In this document: one piece after another, positions 1-9,411 of the stretch | Layout: each line of letters begins with the position of its first letter | Position numbering within the stretch: position 1 is the stretch's first letter | Assembly (NCBI RefSeq): GCF_014203365.1 | Contig: NZ_JACHIS010000001.1 | Coordinates: 4,774,001-4,838,000 of the forward strand | Length of the DNA stretch: 64,000 nucleotides | Reading direction: 5' to 3' | Source: Actinoalloteichus hymeniacidonis | GTDB taxonomy: Bacteria > Actinomycetota > Actinomycetes > Mycobacteriales > Pseudonocardiaceae | Translations under genes and position numbers: made by a program | The notes under the pieces: model-generated | The model's input: only the letters and a program-made list of their open reading frames with translations | Told to the model about the DNA's origin: nothing | Databases searched by the model: none

Positions 1-389
1 AGTTCGAGCGCGACCGGGTGCAGCGGCATCCGCAGCATGACCGTGCCCCGGGTGCGACCGAGATCCCACGCCAGAGACGGGGCATGCGGAAGCACCAACG
101 ACAGACCGCCGGGCCAGAAGGCCTCGATCAGGGTCCGTGCCGTACGCGGCACCGACAGCACCAGTCCGTCGATGGTCGACCACGAGCCGACCAACACGGG
201 AACGGGCATGTCCGGTCCGCGGCCCTTGGCGGCAAGCAGCGATCGCACGGCATCCGCGTCGAAGGCGTCACAGCCGATGCCGTACAGCGTGTCCGTCGGC
301 AGCACCACCAGCTGGCCCGCACGCACCGCGTCGGCAGCAGCGGACAATCCAGCCTGCCGGGTCTCCGAGCTGTTGCAGTCGTAGCTCAT
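1..389 (-). CDS. sua5: Threonylcarbamoyl-AMP synthase (Sua5/YrdC family), 3' end outside window
   Basis: Makes L-threonylcarbamoyladenylate from threonine, bicarbonate and ATP, the first step of t6A37 tRNA modification. The reverse strand reads from an ATG at 387-389 to the window edge, giving about 129 N-terminal residues. YrdC-fold motifs are visible: PTDTLYGIGCDA (about 31-42), AAKGRGPDMPVPVLV (about 53-67) and WPGGLSLVLP (about 92-101). The C-terminal part of the YrdC domain and any Sua5 C-terminal domain are cut off. It lies 126 bp after prmC in the same direction, as in the actinobacterial prfA-prmC-sua5 cluster. No stop codon is seen inside the window. Confidence 0.9.
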   Translation of the reverse strand, partial: MSYDCNSSETRQAGLSAAADAVRAGQLVVLPTDTLYGIGCDAFDADAVRSLLAAKGRGPDMPVPVLVGSWSTIDGLVLSVPRTARTLIEAFWPGGLSLVLPHAPSLAWDLGRTRGTVMLRMPLHPVALE

Positions 390-515
390 GCTCACCCGAC
401 GATCCTGGCACTGCGGCGACCGCGCCCCGGCAGAGGGGGCCGCCCGCACACCCGACGGGAGGTCTCCCCCTCGATCGCCGAGTCCGTCGCGACCTCCGGC
501 GGTGTGGGGTGCGCC

Positions 516-1388
516 TCAGCGCGTGCCGGTACGCCGCGCCGTGGCGAAACGCGGACGCCCCGCGAGGTCCAGATGGCCGGTCACCTCGGTGAGCACCCGG
601 CGGGCACCGAGCAACGCAGGCACCGACTCGCCGTGCGTGTCGTCGTGCTCGATCGCGACTCCCCCACCGGCCCGGAGCAGCCGGGCTGCGGTGGACACCA
701 CCGGACGGATCACGTCGAGACCATCCGCACCGCCGAACACCGCGTCGAAGGGATCGTGCTCGGCGACCTCCCGGTCGACCTCGGTGTCCACCGGCACATA
801 CGGCGGATTGCACAACACCAGGTCGACGGTGCCGTCCAGATCCGCCAAGGTCGCCCGGTCGGTGACGTCCCCGGAGTGCAGGCGGATCGGAGTGTCGCCC
901 TCGGCCGCGCGCGCATCGGCGTTCCTCCGAGCCCAGGCCAACGCGCGCGGATCGCGTTCCACGGCGTGCACGACGGCGTCGGGCCGGGCATTGGCCATCC
1001 CCAGCGCCAATGCCCCGGAACCGGTGCACAGATCCACGACGACCGGTGCTTCGACGCCCACGAGCAGCTTCATCCCCCATTCGAGCAGCAGCTCGGTCTC
1101 CGGGCGGGGAATGAACACGCCGGGACCGACACCCACGGTGATGGCGCCCATGGCCGACCAGCCGAGCAGATGTTGCAGCGGAGTGCGTTCGGCACGTTGC
1201 AGGACGAGCCGGTTGAGCTCGGAGACCATGTCCTGCTCGACCACCGTGACCAGGGCCAACCTGCCCCGAGACACATCGAGGACGTGCGCGGCCAGCAGCT
1301 CCACATCGGTCCTCGGACTCGCGACCCCGGCCGCCCGCAGGATCCGCTCGGCCTCCACCAACACCATCCGCAACGGCTGTTTGCTCAC
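516..1388 (-). CDS. prmC: Peptide chain release factor N5-glutamine methyltransferase PrmC (HemK)
   Basis: SAM-dependent enzyme that methylates the glutamine of the GGQ motif of release factors RF1 and RF2. The 290-aa protein has an N-terminal helical substrate-binding part, the IPRPETE motif at 93-99, the SAM loop around VVVDLCTGSGALAL (117-129) and the catalytic NPPY at 194-197, all in family order and at the usual spacing. The assigned start is GTG; an ATG seven codons later is also possible because no clear Shine-Dalgarno decides. It lies directly downstream of prfA, its substrate gene, which is the standard arrangement. Confidence 0.95.
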   Translation of the reverse strand: MSKQPLRMVLVEAERILRAAGVASPRTDVELLAAHVLDVSRGRLALVTVVEQDMVSELNRLVLQRAERTPLQHLLGWSAMGAITVGVGPGVFIPRPETELLLEWGMKLLVGVEAPVVVDLCTGSGALALGMANARPDAVVHAVERDPRALAWARRNADARAAEGDTPIRLHSGDVTDRATLADLDGTVDLVLCNPPYVPVDTEVDREVAEHDPFDAVFGGADGLDVIRPVVSTAARLLRAGGGVAIEHDDTHGESVPALLGARRVLTEVTGHLDLAGRPRFATARRTGTR

Positions 1389-1513
1389 AACCGGTCAGCT
1401 TGCCATGCCGACGCCGGATACCGAGCACAAGCGCCCACCGGGCAGGTCGACACCATCGCCGCACTCGGTCTCGAGGAAGGGCGCGGGCGCGCTGCGCAGC
1501 GCGGCCGAGACGG

Positions 1514-2590
1514 TCACCGTGCCTGGCCCGCCGCCTCCATCCGCTCGCGCCGATCGGCGTTGCCGAGCGCGTCCAGCACGGGGTCCAACTCACCGGCCAA
1601 CACCTGATCCAGGTTGTGGGCCTTGAAGCCCACCCGGTGATCGGAGATGCGGTTCTCCGGGAAGTTGTAGGTACGCACCCGCTCCGACCGGTCGACCGTC
1701 CGGACCTGGCTTCGCCGGGCCGCCGAGGCCGCCGCAGCGGCCTCCTCCTCCGCCAAGGCGAGCAATCGGGCCCGAAGCACCATCATCGCCCTTGCCTTGT
1801 TCTGCAGCTGGCTGCGCTCGTTCTGACACGAGGCGACCAAGCCCGTCGGAAGGTGGGTGATCCGCACGGCGGAGTCCGTGGTGTTGACACTCTGTCCGCC
1901 GTGGCCGGAGGCCCGGAAGACGTCGATCCGCAGGTCCTTGTCCTCGATGTCGATCTCGACGTCCTCGACCTCCGGGTACACCAGCACACCAGCCGCCGAG
2001 GTGTGGATCCGACCCTGCGACTCCGTGACGGGCACCCGCTGAACCCGGTGCACGCCGCCCTCGAACTTCATCCGCGCCCACACGCCGTCCGGGCCGTTGC
2101 CCCGACCCTTGACCGCGACGGTGACGTCCTTGTAGCCACCGAGGTCGGAGGTGTTCGCGTCCAAGACCTCGGTACGCCAACCCTGCCGCTCGGCGTAGCG
2201 CTGATACATCCGCAGCAGATCCGCCGCGAACAGCGCCGATTCCTCGCCGCCCTCCCCTGCCTTGACCTCCAGGACGATGTCCGAGGCATCGTGCGGGTCG
2301 CGGGGCAGCAACAACTCGGTGAGCCGCTCGCCCAGCACCGGAATGCGCGCGGCCAGCTCCTCGACCTCGTCGGCGAAACCGGGGTCCTCCTCGGCCAGCT
2401 CACGGGCCGCAGCCAGGTCGGCCTCGACCTGGTCCAACTCGCGGGCGGTGCGGATCACCGGGGCCAACTCGGCGTGGCGTCTGCTCAGTTTGCGCAACAA
2501 CGCCTGGTCGGAATGCACGGCGGGATCGGCAAGCCGTTCCTCCAGGTCGCCGAACTCGAAGGTCAGAGCCTCCAGCGCCGAGGTGTCCAT
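1514..2590 (-). CDS. prfA: Peptide chain release factor 1
   Basis: RF1 recognises UAA and UAG stop codons and triggers peptidyl-tRNA hydrolysis on the ribosome. The 358-aa protein carries the PxT stop-recognition tripeptide (PVT, 187-189, in [16 protein letters not shown]) and the GGQ hydrolysis motif (231-233, in [13 protein letters not shown]). The frame stays open 39 nt further upstream, but the ATG at 2588-2590 (MDTSALEAL) gives the normal family N-terminus. It follows rpmE after a hairpin and precedes prmC by 126 bp. A conserved housekeeping gene with nothing missing. Confidence 0.96.
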   Translation of the reverse strand: MDTSALEALTFEFGDLEERLADPAVHSDQALLRKLSRRHAELAPVIRTARELDQVEADLAAARELAEEDPGFADEVEELAARIPVLGERLTELLLPRDPHDASDIVLEVKAGEGGEESALFAADLLRMYQRYAERQGWRTEVLDANTSDLGGYKDVTVAVKGRGNGPDGVWARMKFEGGVHRVQRVPVTESQGRIHTSAAGVLVYPEVEDVEIDIEDKDLRIDVFRASGHGGQSVNTTDSAVRITHLPTGLVASCQNERSQLQNKARAMMVLRARLLALAEEEAAAAASAARRSQVRTVDRSERVRTYNFPENRISDHRVGFKAHNLDQVLAGELDPVLDALGNADRRERMEAAGQAR

Positions 2591-2634
2591 CCACCGATCC
2601 CTTCGTGACGAGTGACGAGCGCACAACACGACAA

Positions 2635-2677
2635 CGGCGCCCGCCCCCGCTGATCACTCAAGCGGGTACGGGCGCCG
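2635..2677 (-). terminator. Hairpin after rpmE
   Basis: Inverted repeat with arms CGGCGCCCG (2635-2643) and CGGGCGCCG (2669-2677), with a second CCCGC/GCGGG pairing inside. It starts 10 nt past the rpmE stop and lies before prfA. There is no U-tract, so it may attenuate rather than fully end transcription. Confidence 0.55.
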
Positions 2678-2686
2678 AAGGAGCGG

Positions 2687-2914
2687 CTACTTGTTGCGCT
2701 TTCCGTAACGCGCCTCGAATCGTGCGACTCGACCGCCGGTGTCCAGGATCTTCTGCTTGCCCGTGTAGAACGGGTGGCAGTTGGAGCAAACCTCGACGGT
2801 GATCGACTTGTTGCTGCTGCTGCTACGAGTGGTGAAGCTGTACCCACAACCACAGTTGACCTGGGTGTCGGTGTACTCGGGGTGGATGCCGCTCTTCACG
2901 TCTTGTCCCTTCAT
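2687..2914 (-). CDS. rpmE: 50S ribosomal protein L31, zinc-binding type
   Basis: 75-aa ribosomal large-subunit protein. It has the zinc-ribbon cysteines C21, C23, C43 and C46 (NCGCG and [11 protein letters not shown]), so it is the zinc-containing form, not the zinc-free YtiA form expressed under zinc starvation. The C-terminus [19 protein letters not shown] is typical of actinobacterial L31. The start is the ATG at 2912-2914; the longer upstream open frame has no family similarity. It lies between rho and prfA, the usual actinobacterial order. Confidence 0.96.
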   Translation of the reverse strand: MKGQDVKSGIHPEYTDTQVNCGCGYSFTTRSSSSNKSITVEVCSNCHPFYTGKQKILDTGGRVARFEARYGKRNK

Positions 2915-3132
2915 CGTGGCCGCCGGGTCCCCGCTGCGGCACTGCGCACGCAGCCTTGTCGACCAGGGGTGAACCGGAGCCGGACTCGACTGGTCAGTCT
3001 GCCAGATGCCCTGGCAGATCCTGCAACGCCATCGGTTCCCGCGTTGTTCCACACCGGCGCCGAGCAGGCGCGCACGCCCGCCGCCCACCGCGTGAAGCCG
3101 ACCGTCCGGCGAGAATTCGACCACCCGAGCGG

Positions 3133-3519
3133 ATGACTGTCGGCCCCACCGAGCATTCTGGTCGGGTGTTGTGTCGCGTGGCCGATCTGGTGACCGTGCG
3201 GTCCTGGTTGCTGCTGCCACCGTTGTTTCTGGCGACGGTGGCCGGAGTCGCCGGGGCGATCTGCGGCATCGTCGGGGCCGAGGTATCCCTGTCGGGCCCG
3301 ATCCTCTTCGGCTCCGCCTCCGCGATCGCCATGGTGACCAGCGTCGATGTCAACTGGCACGGCATCCGTGCGCTGCGCTGGGCAGGTTGGGGATACATCG
3401 CGTTGCTCTTGGTTCCGGCCCTGCTCATCGACAGCATCGAACTCCCGGTACCCGTGGCGCTGGCCCTTGGCCTGGTGGGAATCAGCTGCTGGGGCGCCTT
3501 CCGAGTCGGTTGCCGCTGA
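3133..3519 (+). CDS. Small hypothetical membrane protein
   Basis: A 128-aa protein read opposite to the rho/rpmE genes. From ATG 3133 it has a short hydrophilic N-terminus, then hydrophobic stretches near residues 22-50, 55-68, 84-100 and 104-122, giving three or four membrane helices; charged residues sit between them. I do not recognise a family. The stop is followed 10 nt later by a perfect 30-bp palindrome shared with convergent rho, which supports a real transcript. An upstream in-frame extension exists, but it has no membrane character and overlaps the rpmE 5' region, so the shorter form was chosen. Confidence 0.6.
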   Translation: MTVGPTEHSGRVLCRVADLVTVRSWLLLPPLFLATVAGVAGAICGIVGAEVSLSGPILFGSASAIAMVTSVDVNWHGIRALRWAGWGYIALLLVPALLIDSIELPVPVALALGLVGISCWGAFRVGCR

Positions 3520-3528
3520 TCAATGAAG

Positions 3529-3558
3529 GAGGGGTCCGGTCGATCGACCGGACCCCTC
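3529..3558. terminator. Bidirectional terminator between membrane-protein gene and rho
   Basis: Perfect 30-bp palindrome (arms GAGGGGTCCGGTCGA and its complement) between the convergent ends of the small membrane-protein gene and rho. The symmetry suits termination from both sides; tracts of T are short. Confidence 0.75.
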
Positions 3559-3580
3559 TCAACTCGGCATTAGCCGACGA

Positions 3581-5626
3581 TCACTGATCGCCGTTGCCCG
3601 GCGTGTTCTTCGCCACCTGCATCAGGAACTCGATGTTGGTGCGCGTCTTGCGCAGCTGCGTGAGCACCAGGTCGAGTGCCTGCTGGTCGTCCAGTGCGGC
3701 CAGAACGCGACGCAGCTTGTGCGTCACGGCCAGCTCGTCCGGCGAGAGCAGCAGCTCTTCCTTACGGGTGCTCGACGCGTCCACGGCCACGGCGGGGAAG
3801 GTCCGCTTGTCGGCGAGCTTGCGGTCGAGCTTGAGCTCGGCGTTGCCGGTGCCCTTGAACTCCTCGAAGATCACCGTGTCGCCGGTCGAGCCCGTCTCCA
3901 TGAGCGCGGTGGCGAAGATGGTCAGCGAGCCACCGTTCTCGATGTTGCGCGCCGCTCCGAGGAACCGCTTCGGCGGGTACAGCGCCGTGGAGTCCACACC
4001 ACCGGAGAGGATCCGACCAGAGGCGGGCGCCGCCAGGTTGTAGGCCCGGCCGAGGCGGGTGATCGAGTCGAGCAGCACGACGACGTCGAAGCCCAGCTCC
4101 ACCAGTCGCTTGGCGCGCTCTATGGCCAGCTCGGCGACCGTGGTCTGGTCCGCAGGCGGCCGGTCGAAGGTCGCCGCGATGACCTCGCCCTTGACGGAAC
4201 GCTGCATGTCGGTGACCTCTTCAGGTCGCTCGTCGACAAGCACGACCATCAGGTGGCACTCGGGGTTGTTCGTGGTGATGGCGTTGGCGATGGCCTGCAG
4301 GACCATCGTCTTACCGGCCTTCGGCGGCGAGACGATCAAGGCGCGCTGCCCCTTGCCGACCGGCATCACCAGGTCGATGACCCGAGTAGTCAGGACGTGC
4401 GGCTCGGTTTCGAGACGCAGCCGCTCATTCGGGTACAGCGGGGTCATCTTGGTGAACTCGGGCCGGTTGCGAACCGCGTCGGGTTCCAGGCCGTTGATCG
4501 TGTCCACCCGGACCATCGGGTTGAACTTCTGCCGCTGCTGCTCGTTGTCCCTCGGCTGCCGGACGGCGCCGGTGATGGCGTCACCACGGCGCAGGCCGTA
4601 CTTGCGAACCAACGAGAGCGACACGTAGACGTCGTTGGAACCGGCGAGGTAACCCGAGGTGCGGACGAACGCGTAGTTCTCCAGCACGTCCAGGATGCCC
4701 GCAACCGGGAGCAGCACGTCGTCCTCGCGAACCTCCGGCTCGCCTGCGCCGCTGCCGCCGCCGCTGCTTCCGCCGCCGTCGGTGCGGGTCCGGCCGCGCC
4801 TGCGGTCCCGGAAACGCCTGCCCCGGCGCCTGCCGCCGCCTGCCTCGTCATCGTCGTCGTCGTTGCGGTTGTCCCGCGAATCCCTGGGCTCGCCCCGTTC
4901 CTGACGATCGCCGCGGTCCTGACGGTCGCCGCGCTCACCTCGGTCACGGCCCTCGCCACGCTCGCCACGGTCACGACCTTCGCCGCGCTCCCGGCCCTCG
5001 CCACGGCCGCGGCCCTCGCCGCGCTCCTGACGGTCGCCGCGCTCGGCGTTGCGGTCATCGCGGCCGTTGCGCTCGGCACGCTCCTCGCCCGAGGCGCGCT
5101 CACCGCGGCCGTCGGACTGCTCGGAGTTGCCCGTTGAGCGGCTGGAGGAACGACGACGGCGCCCGCGACGGCCGCCCTCCTCCTCGCCATCACCGCTGGC
5201 CTGTCCAGAACCGCCGGAGCCTGCGGCAGCGTCCTCGCTCTTGCTCGGCTGCTGCGGAGCCTCGGTCTTCGGGGCGGCCGCCTTCTCCGGGATCTCCACG
5301 GCGAGCTGCGCCGGAGCCTCCTGCTGCTGAGCCGCAGCGCCTCGGCGGGACGAACCGCCCTGACGCTCACGGATGGCAGCGATCAGATCTCCCTTACGCA
5401 TTCCCGTGGTGTCGGAAATCCCGAGTTCGCCTGCGAGCTGTCGAAGCTCGGCAAGCACCATCCCGGAGAGACCACCTCGGCGACGGGCAGGCGCGCCATT
5501 CGACTGCGTCACGACATCCCCCTGACCTGCGGCGTCCTGGCGTGAACTCGGCTCACCCGTCTCTGTCTGGCCCGCGGCTGATCCGGCGGTGGCCGCCTCG
5601 CCGCTCAACAATTCGGTGTTGCTCAC
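3581..5626 (-). CDS. rho: Transcription termination factor Rho with long RGD-rich insert
   Basis: Hexameric RNA-dependent ATPase and helicase that ends transcription at Rho-dependent sites. The 681-aa protein starts at GTG 5624-5626. Order: acidic/Gln-rich N-terminus, Rho N-terminal SAP-like helix bundle (about 53-92), an Arg/Asp/Glu/Gly-rich disordered insert of about 200 residues (about 93-290), the cold-shock RNA-binding domain (about 298-355), then the ATPase core with Walker A SPPKAGKT (about residue 440), Walker B VVVLLDSITRL and the loop GRAYNLAAPASGR. E. coli Rho is 419 aa; the difference is the insert, which is known in actinobacterial Rho and adds RNA binding. It is separated by about 480 bp from upstream thrB. 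Confidence 0.97.
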   Translation of the reverse strand: MSNTELLSGEAATAGSAAGQTETGEPSSRQDAAGQGDVVTQSNGAPARRRGGLSGMVLAELRQLAGELGISDTTGMRKGDLIAAIRERQGGSSRRGAAAQQQEAPAQLAVEIPEKAAAPKTEAPQQPSKSEDAAAGSGGSGQASGDGEEEGGRRGRRRRSSSRSTGNSEQSDGRGERASGEERAERNGRDDRNAERGDRQERGEGRGRGEGRERGEGRDRGERGEGRDRGERGDRQDRGDRQERGEPRDSRDNRNDDDDDEAGGGRRRGRRFRDRRRGRTRTDGGGSSGGGSGAGEPEVREDDVLLPVAGILDVLENYAFVRTSGYLAGSNDVYVSLSLVRKYGLRRGDAITGAVRQPRDNEQQRQKFNPMVRVDTINGLEPDAVRNRPEFTKMTPLYPNERLRLETEPHVLTTRVIDLVMPVGKGQRALIVSPPKAGKTMVLQAIANAITTNNPECHLMVVLVDERPEEVTDMQRSVKGEVIAATFDRPPADQTTVAELAIERAKRLVELGFDVVVLLDSITRLGRAYNLAAPASGRILSGGVDSTALYPPKRFLGAARNIENGGSLTIFATALMETGSTGDTVIFEEFKGTGNAELKLDRKLADKRTFPAVAVDASSTRKEELLLSPDELAVTHKLRRVLAALDDQQALDLVLTQLRKTRTNIEFLMQVAKNTPGNGDQ

Positions 5627-6103
5627 AAATGTCCTTCCTGACCGGTCCGCGCCTCTCTACGCGGGCCAGCGGACCTGTCGCACTGCGGATGCAGGGCGAC
5701 AGTGTGGGCGAAGGCGAAGATTCCTGACAGCGACCTGTCCTGGAGGTTCCGTACCTACGCGCACCCTGCTCGCTCGCTACCGGCGATTCCTGACGCTGAC
5801 ACCCCGTATCCACGAGGACGACGGGACCGCTTTCGCGGGCTCCCTCTGCCACCAGGGCGTTCGGGTACTCACCAGCGTTGACCTCATATGGAGAGTGAAG
5901 AGACCAGCGTTAGGTGAGAGATGCGGCCCGAATACCGACGCTTCGGGCACTGCACCGGCGCCCCTGCGCCCGGTGACTGATCTCCTCCGAGGGTAGACCG
6001 CTGACCAACCACATGCAACAACGGACCTGCCAGTGTGTCCCCCCGTAGTGAGCGCAAGCCTACGCCCACGAGCTCGCCCCCAGTATGCCGCCCCCTTCAC
6101 CCA
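5627..6103. other. Gap between thrB and rho; probable rho leader
   Basis: No convincing gene in either strand. A 9-bp direct repeat (ACCAGCGTT) lies at 5871-5879 and 5903-5911. Rho genes are often autoregulated through a long leader; the size fits that idea, but I cannot place a promoter with confidence. Confidence 0.4.
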
Positions 6104-6982
6104 TTATTCGATCGATATTCGTACTCCTGTGGTGTCGACGGGTACCGAATAGGCCGAGAAGCCCGCGAGATCGACGTCCTCGGGCAATACGCCGTCCGCA
6201 GGCAGGGCGAAGACCGTTGGGCCCGCCCCGGAGACCGCAGCGGGCACGCCCGCCGCACGCAGCGCCGTCACCAATGCCATCGTGTCCGGCCAGGCCGCCG
6301 CCCGATGCCGCTGATGCAGCCGGTCCTCGGTGGCGGCGAGCAGCAACTCCGGATGGCCGGTCAGCGCCGCCACCGCGAGGGAGGACCGGCCCAGCGCGAA
6401 GGAGGCGTCGGCCAGCGGAACCCGCTCCGGCAGCAAGCCCCTGGTCACGGCGGTCGCGGACTCGGTAGCCGGCACCAGTACCACCGGTCGCAGCGCGGCG
6501 TGCGGTTCGAGCCGCAATGCCCGGAACGGTCCCTCAGCGCCGTCGCGCCAGGCGATCACCAAGCCGCCGAGCAGGCTGGCGGCGGCATTGTCGGCGTGGC
6601 CTTCGAAGCGTGCGGCAAGATCCAGTGCTCGCTCGTCCAACGCCCGTCCGACCAGGGCGAATCCCGCCGCGATTCCCGCCACCACGGCCGCAGCCGAGGA
6701 GCCGAGGCCCCGTGAGTGCGGGATGGTGTTGGCGCAGCGGATGATCAGCCCCGGCATCGATTCGCCCGCGTCCGATACGGCCGCTTGCACCGCCCGGAAC
6801 AGCAGATGTCGCTCGTCCAGGGGCACCACACCGGCCCCGGCGCCCTCGATCTCGATCAGCAGTCCGGCCGGAGCCGTCTCCACCGTCACCACATCGTGCC
6901 AACCGAGGGCGAGCCCTAGGGCGTCGAACCCGGAGCCCAGGTTGGCCGTGGAGGCGGGCACCGTGATCCGCAACCGCGTCAC
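6104..6982 (-). CDS. thrB: Homoserine kinase
   Basis: GHMP-family kinase that phosphorylates homoserine to O-phosphohomoserine for threonine synthesis. 292 aa from the GTG at 6980-6982. GHMP motifs: N-terminal [18 protein letters not shown] (9-26), the phosphate-binding loop [17 protein letters not shown] and the C-terminal [12 protein letters not shown]. The start overlaps the thrC stop as GTGA, so translation is probably coupled. A much longer open frame runs upstream inside thrC but is only a shadow. Last gene of the lysA-hom-thrC-thrB unit; the stop is TAA. Confidence 0.95.
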   Translation of the reverse strand: MTRLRITVPASTANLGSGFDALGLALGWHDVVTVETAPAGLLIEIEGAGAGVVPLDERHLLFRAVQAAVSDAGESMPGLIIRCANTIPHSRGLGSSAAAVVAGIAAGFALVGRALDERALDLAARFEGHADNAAASLLGGLVIAWRDGAEGPFRALRLEPHAALRPVVLVPATESATAVTRGLLPERVPLADASFALGRSSLAVAALTGHPELLLAATEDRLHQRHRAAAWPDTMALVTALRAAGVPAAVSGAGPTVFALPADGVLPEDVDLAGFSAYSVPVDTTGVRISIE

Positions 6983-8106
6983 ACCAGCTCCAGTGCCCTC
7001 GCCACCGCCGCCGGGTCGACCGGCAACGGCTCGACCCGGACCGAGGTGCTCAGCGCGGTGTCCGGGTCCTTCAGCCCATGGCCGGTCACGGTGCAGACCA
7101 CCACCGAGCCCGGAGGCACCCGACCCTCCTCGACACTCTTGAGCAGGCCTGCGACGCCCGCGGCCGACGCAGGCTCCACGAACACGCCCTCGCGCTGGGC
7201 GAGCAGCCGATACGCCGCCAGGATCTCCTCGTCGGTCACGGCGCCGAAAAGCCCGTTCGAGGCGTCCTTGGCGGCCACCGCACCCGCCCAGGAAGCCGGG
7301 CTGCCCACCCGGATGGCGGTGGCGATGGTCTCGGGTTCGGCCACCGGCCTGCCATGCACCAGCGGAGCTGCGCCCGCAGCCTGGAATCCGAACATCCGGG
7401 GTGTCGAGTCGACGACGCCGTCGGCGGCGTATTCCGCGTAACCCCGCCAATAGGCGGTGATGTTTCCCGCATTACCGACCGGGAGGAAATGCAGATCCGG
7501 TGCGCGACCGAGTTCGTCGCACACCTCGAACGCCGCGGTCTTCTGCCCTTCGATACGCACCGGATTCACCGAGTTGACCAGGGTGATCGGATGTTCGGCC
7601 GAGGTCTTGCGGGCGAGTTCCAGGCAGTCGTCGAAATTGCCGTCCACCTGCAGGATGCGGGCGCCATAGGCGACGGCCTGGGCCATCTTGCCCAGCGCGA
7701 TCTTCCCGCTCGGGACCAGGACCGCGCAGGTCATCCCCGCCCGGGCCGAGTACGCCGCCGCCGAGGCCGAGGTGTTGCCGGTGGAGGCGCAGATCACCGC
7801 CTTGCTGCCCTCGGCCAGCGCGTGGGTCATCGCCGCCGTCATACCCCGGTCCTTGAAGGATCCGGTCGGATTGGAGCCCTCGACCTTGAGATACACCGCC
7901 GCGCCCGAACGATCGCTCAGGTACGGCGCGGGCAGCAGTGGGGTGCCGCCCTCGTGCAGGGTGACGATCCGCGCGTCGGTCGGAATGGCGATGCGATCCC
8001 GATAGGCGGCGATCACCCCCGGCCAGTTCGACCGTGCCGAGCCACCGACGCCCGCCGGACGTGCCCGGTCGACGGCTGAGTCGACCACCGACGCATTGCC
8101 GCTCAC
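6979..8106 (-). CDS. thrC: Threonine synthase
   Basis: PLP enzyme converting O-phosphohomoserine to threonine and phosphate. 375 aa, GTG start at 8104-8106. The PLP-binding lysine lies in [10 protein letters not shown]; the phosphate loop is seen as VGNAGNI and the C-terminal [11 protein letters not shown] is typical of the short class found in actinobacteria. It overlaps hom by 4 bp (GTGA) at its start and thrB by 4 bp at its end. It is part of the threonine branch encoded by consecutive genes here. Confidence 0.95.
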   Translation of the reverse strand: MSGNASVVDSAVDRARPAGVGGSARSNWPGVIAAYRDRIAIPTDARIVTLHEGGTPLLPAPYLSDRSGAAVYLKVEGSNPTGSFKDRGMTAAMTHALAEGSKAVICASTGNTSASAAAYSARAGMTCAVLVPSGKIALGKMAQAVAYGARILQVDGNFDDCLELARKTSAEHPITLVNSVNPVRIEGQKTAAFEVCDELGRAPDLHFLPVGNAGNITAYWRGYAEYAADGVVDSTPRMFGFQAAGAAPLVHGRPVAEPETIATAIRVGSPASWAGAVAAKDASNGLFGAVTDEEILAAYRLLAQREGVFVEPASAAGVAGLLKSVEEGRVPPGSVVVCTVTGHGLKDPDTALSTSVRVEPLPVDPAAVARALELV

Positions 8107-9410
8107 GCTTCCTCACCCTCTACTCGCATGACGCTGACCACCTCGCGCACCGCGGGAAGTCCCGCGAGTTTGTCCACTGTCGACCGCAGCGCCGCATCGC
8201 TGGCGGTGTGGGTGACCAGCACCAGGCTGGCCTCGTCGCTGCGACCCTCCTGCCGCACGATGGCGATGCTCACATCGTGCTCGGCGAAGACCAAGGCGAC
8301 CTGGGAGAGCACACCGGTCCGGTCCGCGACGTCCAGGCTGACGTGGTACCTCGTCGGGGTCTCTCCCATCGGGCGCACCGGAAGTCGCGCATAGGCCGAC
8401 TCCCTCGGCCCGTAGCCGCCTGCGACCCGATTGCGCGCCACCGCCACCACGTCGCCGAGCACGGCGCTGGCGGTCTGCGCGCCGCCCGCGCCCTGCCCAT
8501 AGAACATGAGTTGGCCCGCCGCCTCCGCCTCGACGAACACCGCGTTGAACGCGCCGCCGACCGAGGCCAGCGGGTGTGCGCGCGGGATCATCGCCGGGTG
8601 CACCCGGACCGAGACCGACTCGGCGCCCGACTGGTCCACCACTCGCTCGCAGATCGCCAGGAGCTTCACGGTACGGCCGAGCAACTGCGCGGCGGCCACA
8701 TCGGCCGCGCTCAACCCGCTGATGCCCTCCCGGTGCACATCCTCGGCACGCACCCTGGTGTGGAAGGCCGAGGACGCCAGGATCGCGGCCTTGGCGGCGG
8801 CGTCGAAGCCGTCGACGTCGGCGGTGGGGTCCGCCTCGGCGTAACCCAGCCTGCCCGCCTCGTCGAGTGTCTCGGCGTAGCCCGAACCGGAGGCGTCCAT
8901 CGCGGAGAGCACGTAGTTCGTGGTGCCGTTGACGATGCCCATCACCCGCGAGATCCGGTCACCTGCCAGCGACTCCCGCAACGGACGCAGCAGCGGGATC
9001 GCACCCGCCACCGCCGCCTCGAAGTAGAGGTCCGCGCCGGAGGAGTCGGCGGCCGCGTGCAGCTCGGGACCATGCTCGGCGAGCAGCGCCTTGTTGGCGG
9101 TGACCACCGACGTGCCCGACTTCAACGCGCGCAGCAACAGGCTGCGGGCCGGTTCGATCCCGCCGATCACCTCGACGATCAGGTCGACTCCGCTGTCCAC
9201 GAGCGCCTCGGCGTCCGTGGTGAGCAGCTCGGGGTCGATCTCGGGATGTCGATGCGGCCTGCGTACGGCGATACCGGTCAGCCGAATGGGTCTGCCGATC
9301 CTGGCGGTCAGGTCGTCGGCCTGCTCATGCAGCAACCGCGCGACCTGGCCGCCCACGGTTCCACACCCCAGCATGGCCACGGTGATCGGTGTGTTCCGCA
9401 CCTCGGACAC
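8103..9410 (-). CDS. hom: Homoserine dehydrogenase
   Basis: Reduces aspartate semialdehyde to homoserine with NAD(P)H. 435 aa, GTG start at 9408-9410, preceded by GGAG inside the lysA end. It has an N-terminal Rossmann fold ([13 protein letters not shown], 13-25), the central catalytic/substrate region ([24 protein letters not shown]) and a C-terminal ACT domain (about 350-430), as in threonine-inhibited monofunctional enzymes. The lysA stop ends 1 bp before the hom start codon, so the two are tightly linked. Feedback inhibition through the ACT domain is the likely control and is inferred from the family. Confidence 0.95.
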   Translation of the reverse strand: MSEVRNTPITVAMLGCGTVGGQVARLLHEQADDLTARIGRPIRLTGIAVRRPHRHPEIDPELLTTDAEALVDSGVDLIVEVIGGIEPARSLLLRALKSGTSVVTANKALLAEHGPELHAAADSSGADLYFEAAVAGAIPLLRPLRESLAGDRISRVMGIVNGTTNYVLSAMDASGSGYAETLDEAGRLGYAEADPTADVDGFDAAAKAAILASSAFHTRVRAEDVHREGISGLSAADVAAAQLLGRTVKLLAICERVVDQSGAESVSVRVHPAMIPRAHPLASVGGAFNAVFVEAEAAGQLMFYGQGAGGAQTASAVLGDVVAVARNRVAGGYGPRESAYARLPVRPMGETPTRYHVSLDVADRTGVLSQVALVFAEHDVSIAIVRQEGRSDEASLVLVTHTASDAALRSTVDKLAGLPAVREVVSVMRVEGEEA

Positions 9411-9411
9411 C

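Noticed and set aside
18-1607. Long open frame antisense to sua5, prmC and prfA
   Set aside because: Low-complexity Arg/His/Gly composition; the other strand encodes conserved proteins. High G+C makes long antisense frames common here.
4444-5370. Alternative-frame Ala/Arg-rich reading inside rho
   Set aside because: Shadow of the repetitive RGD insert; the Rho frame is conserved.
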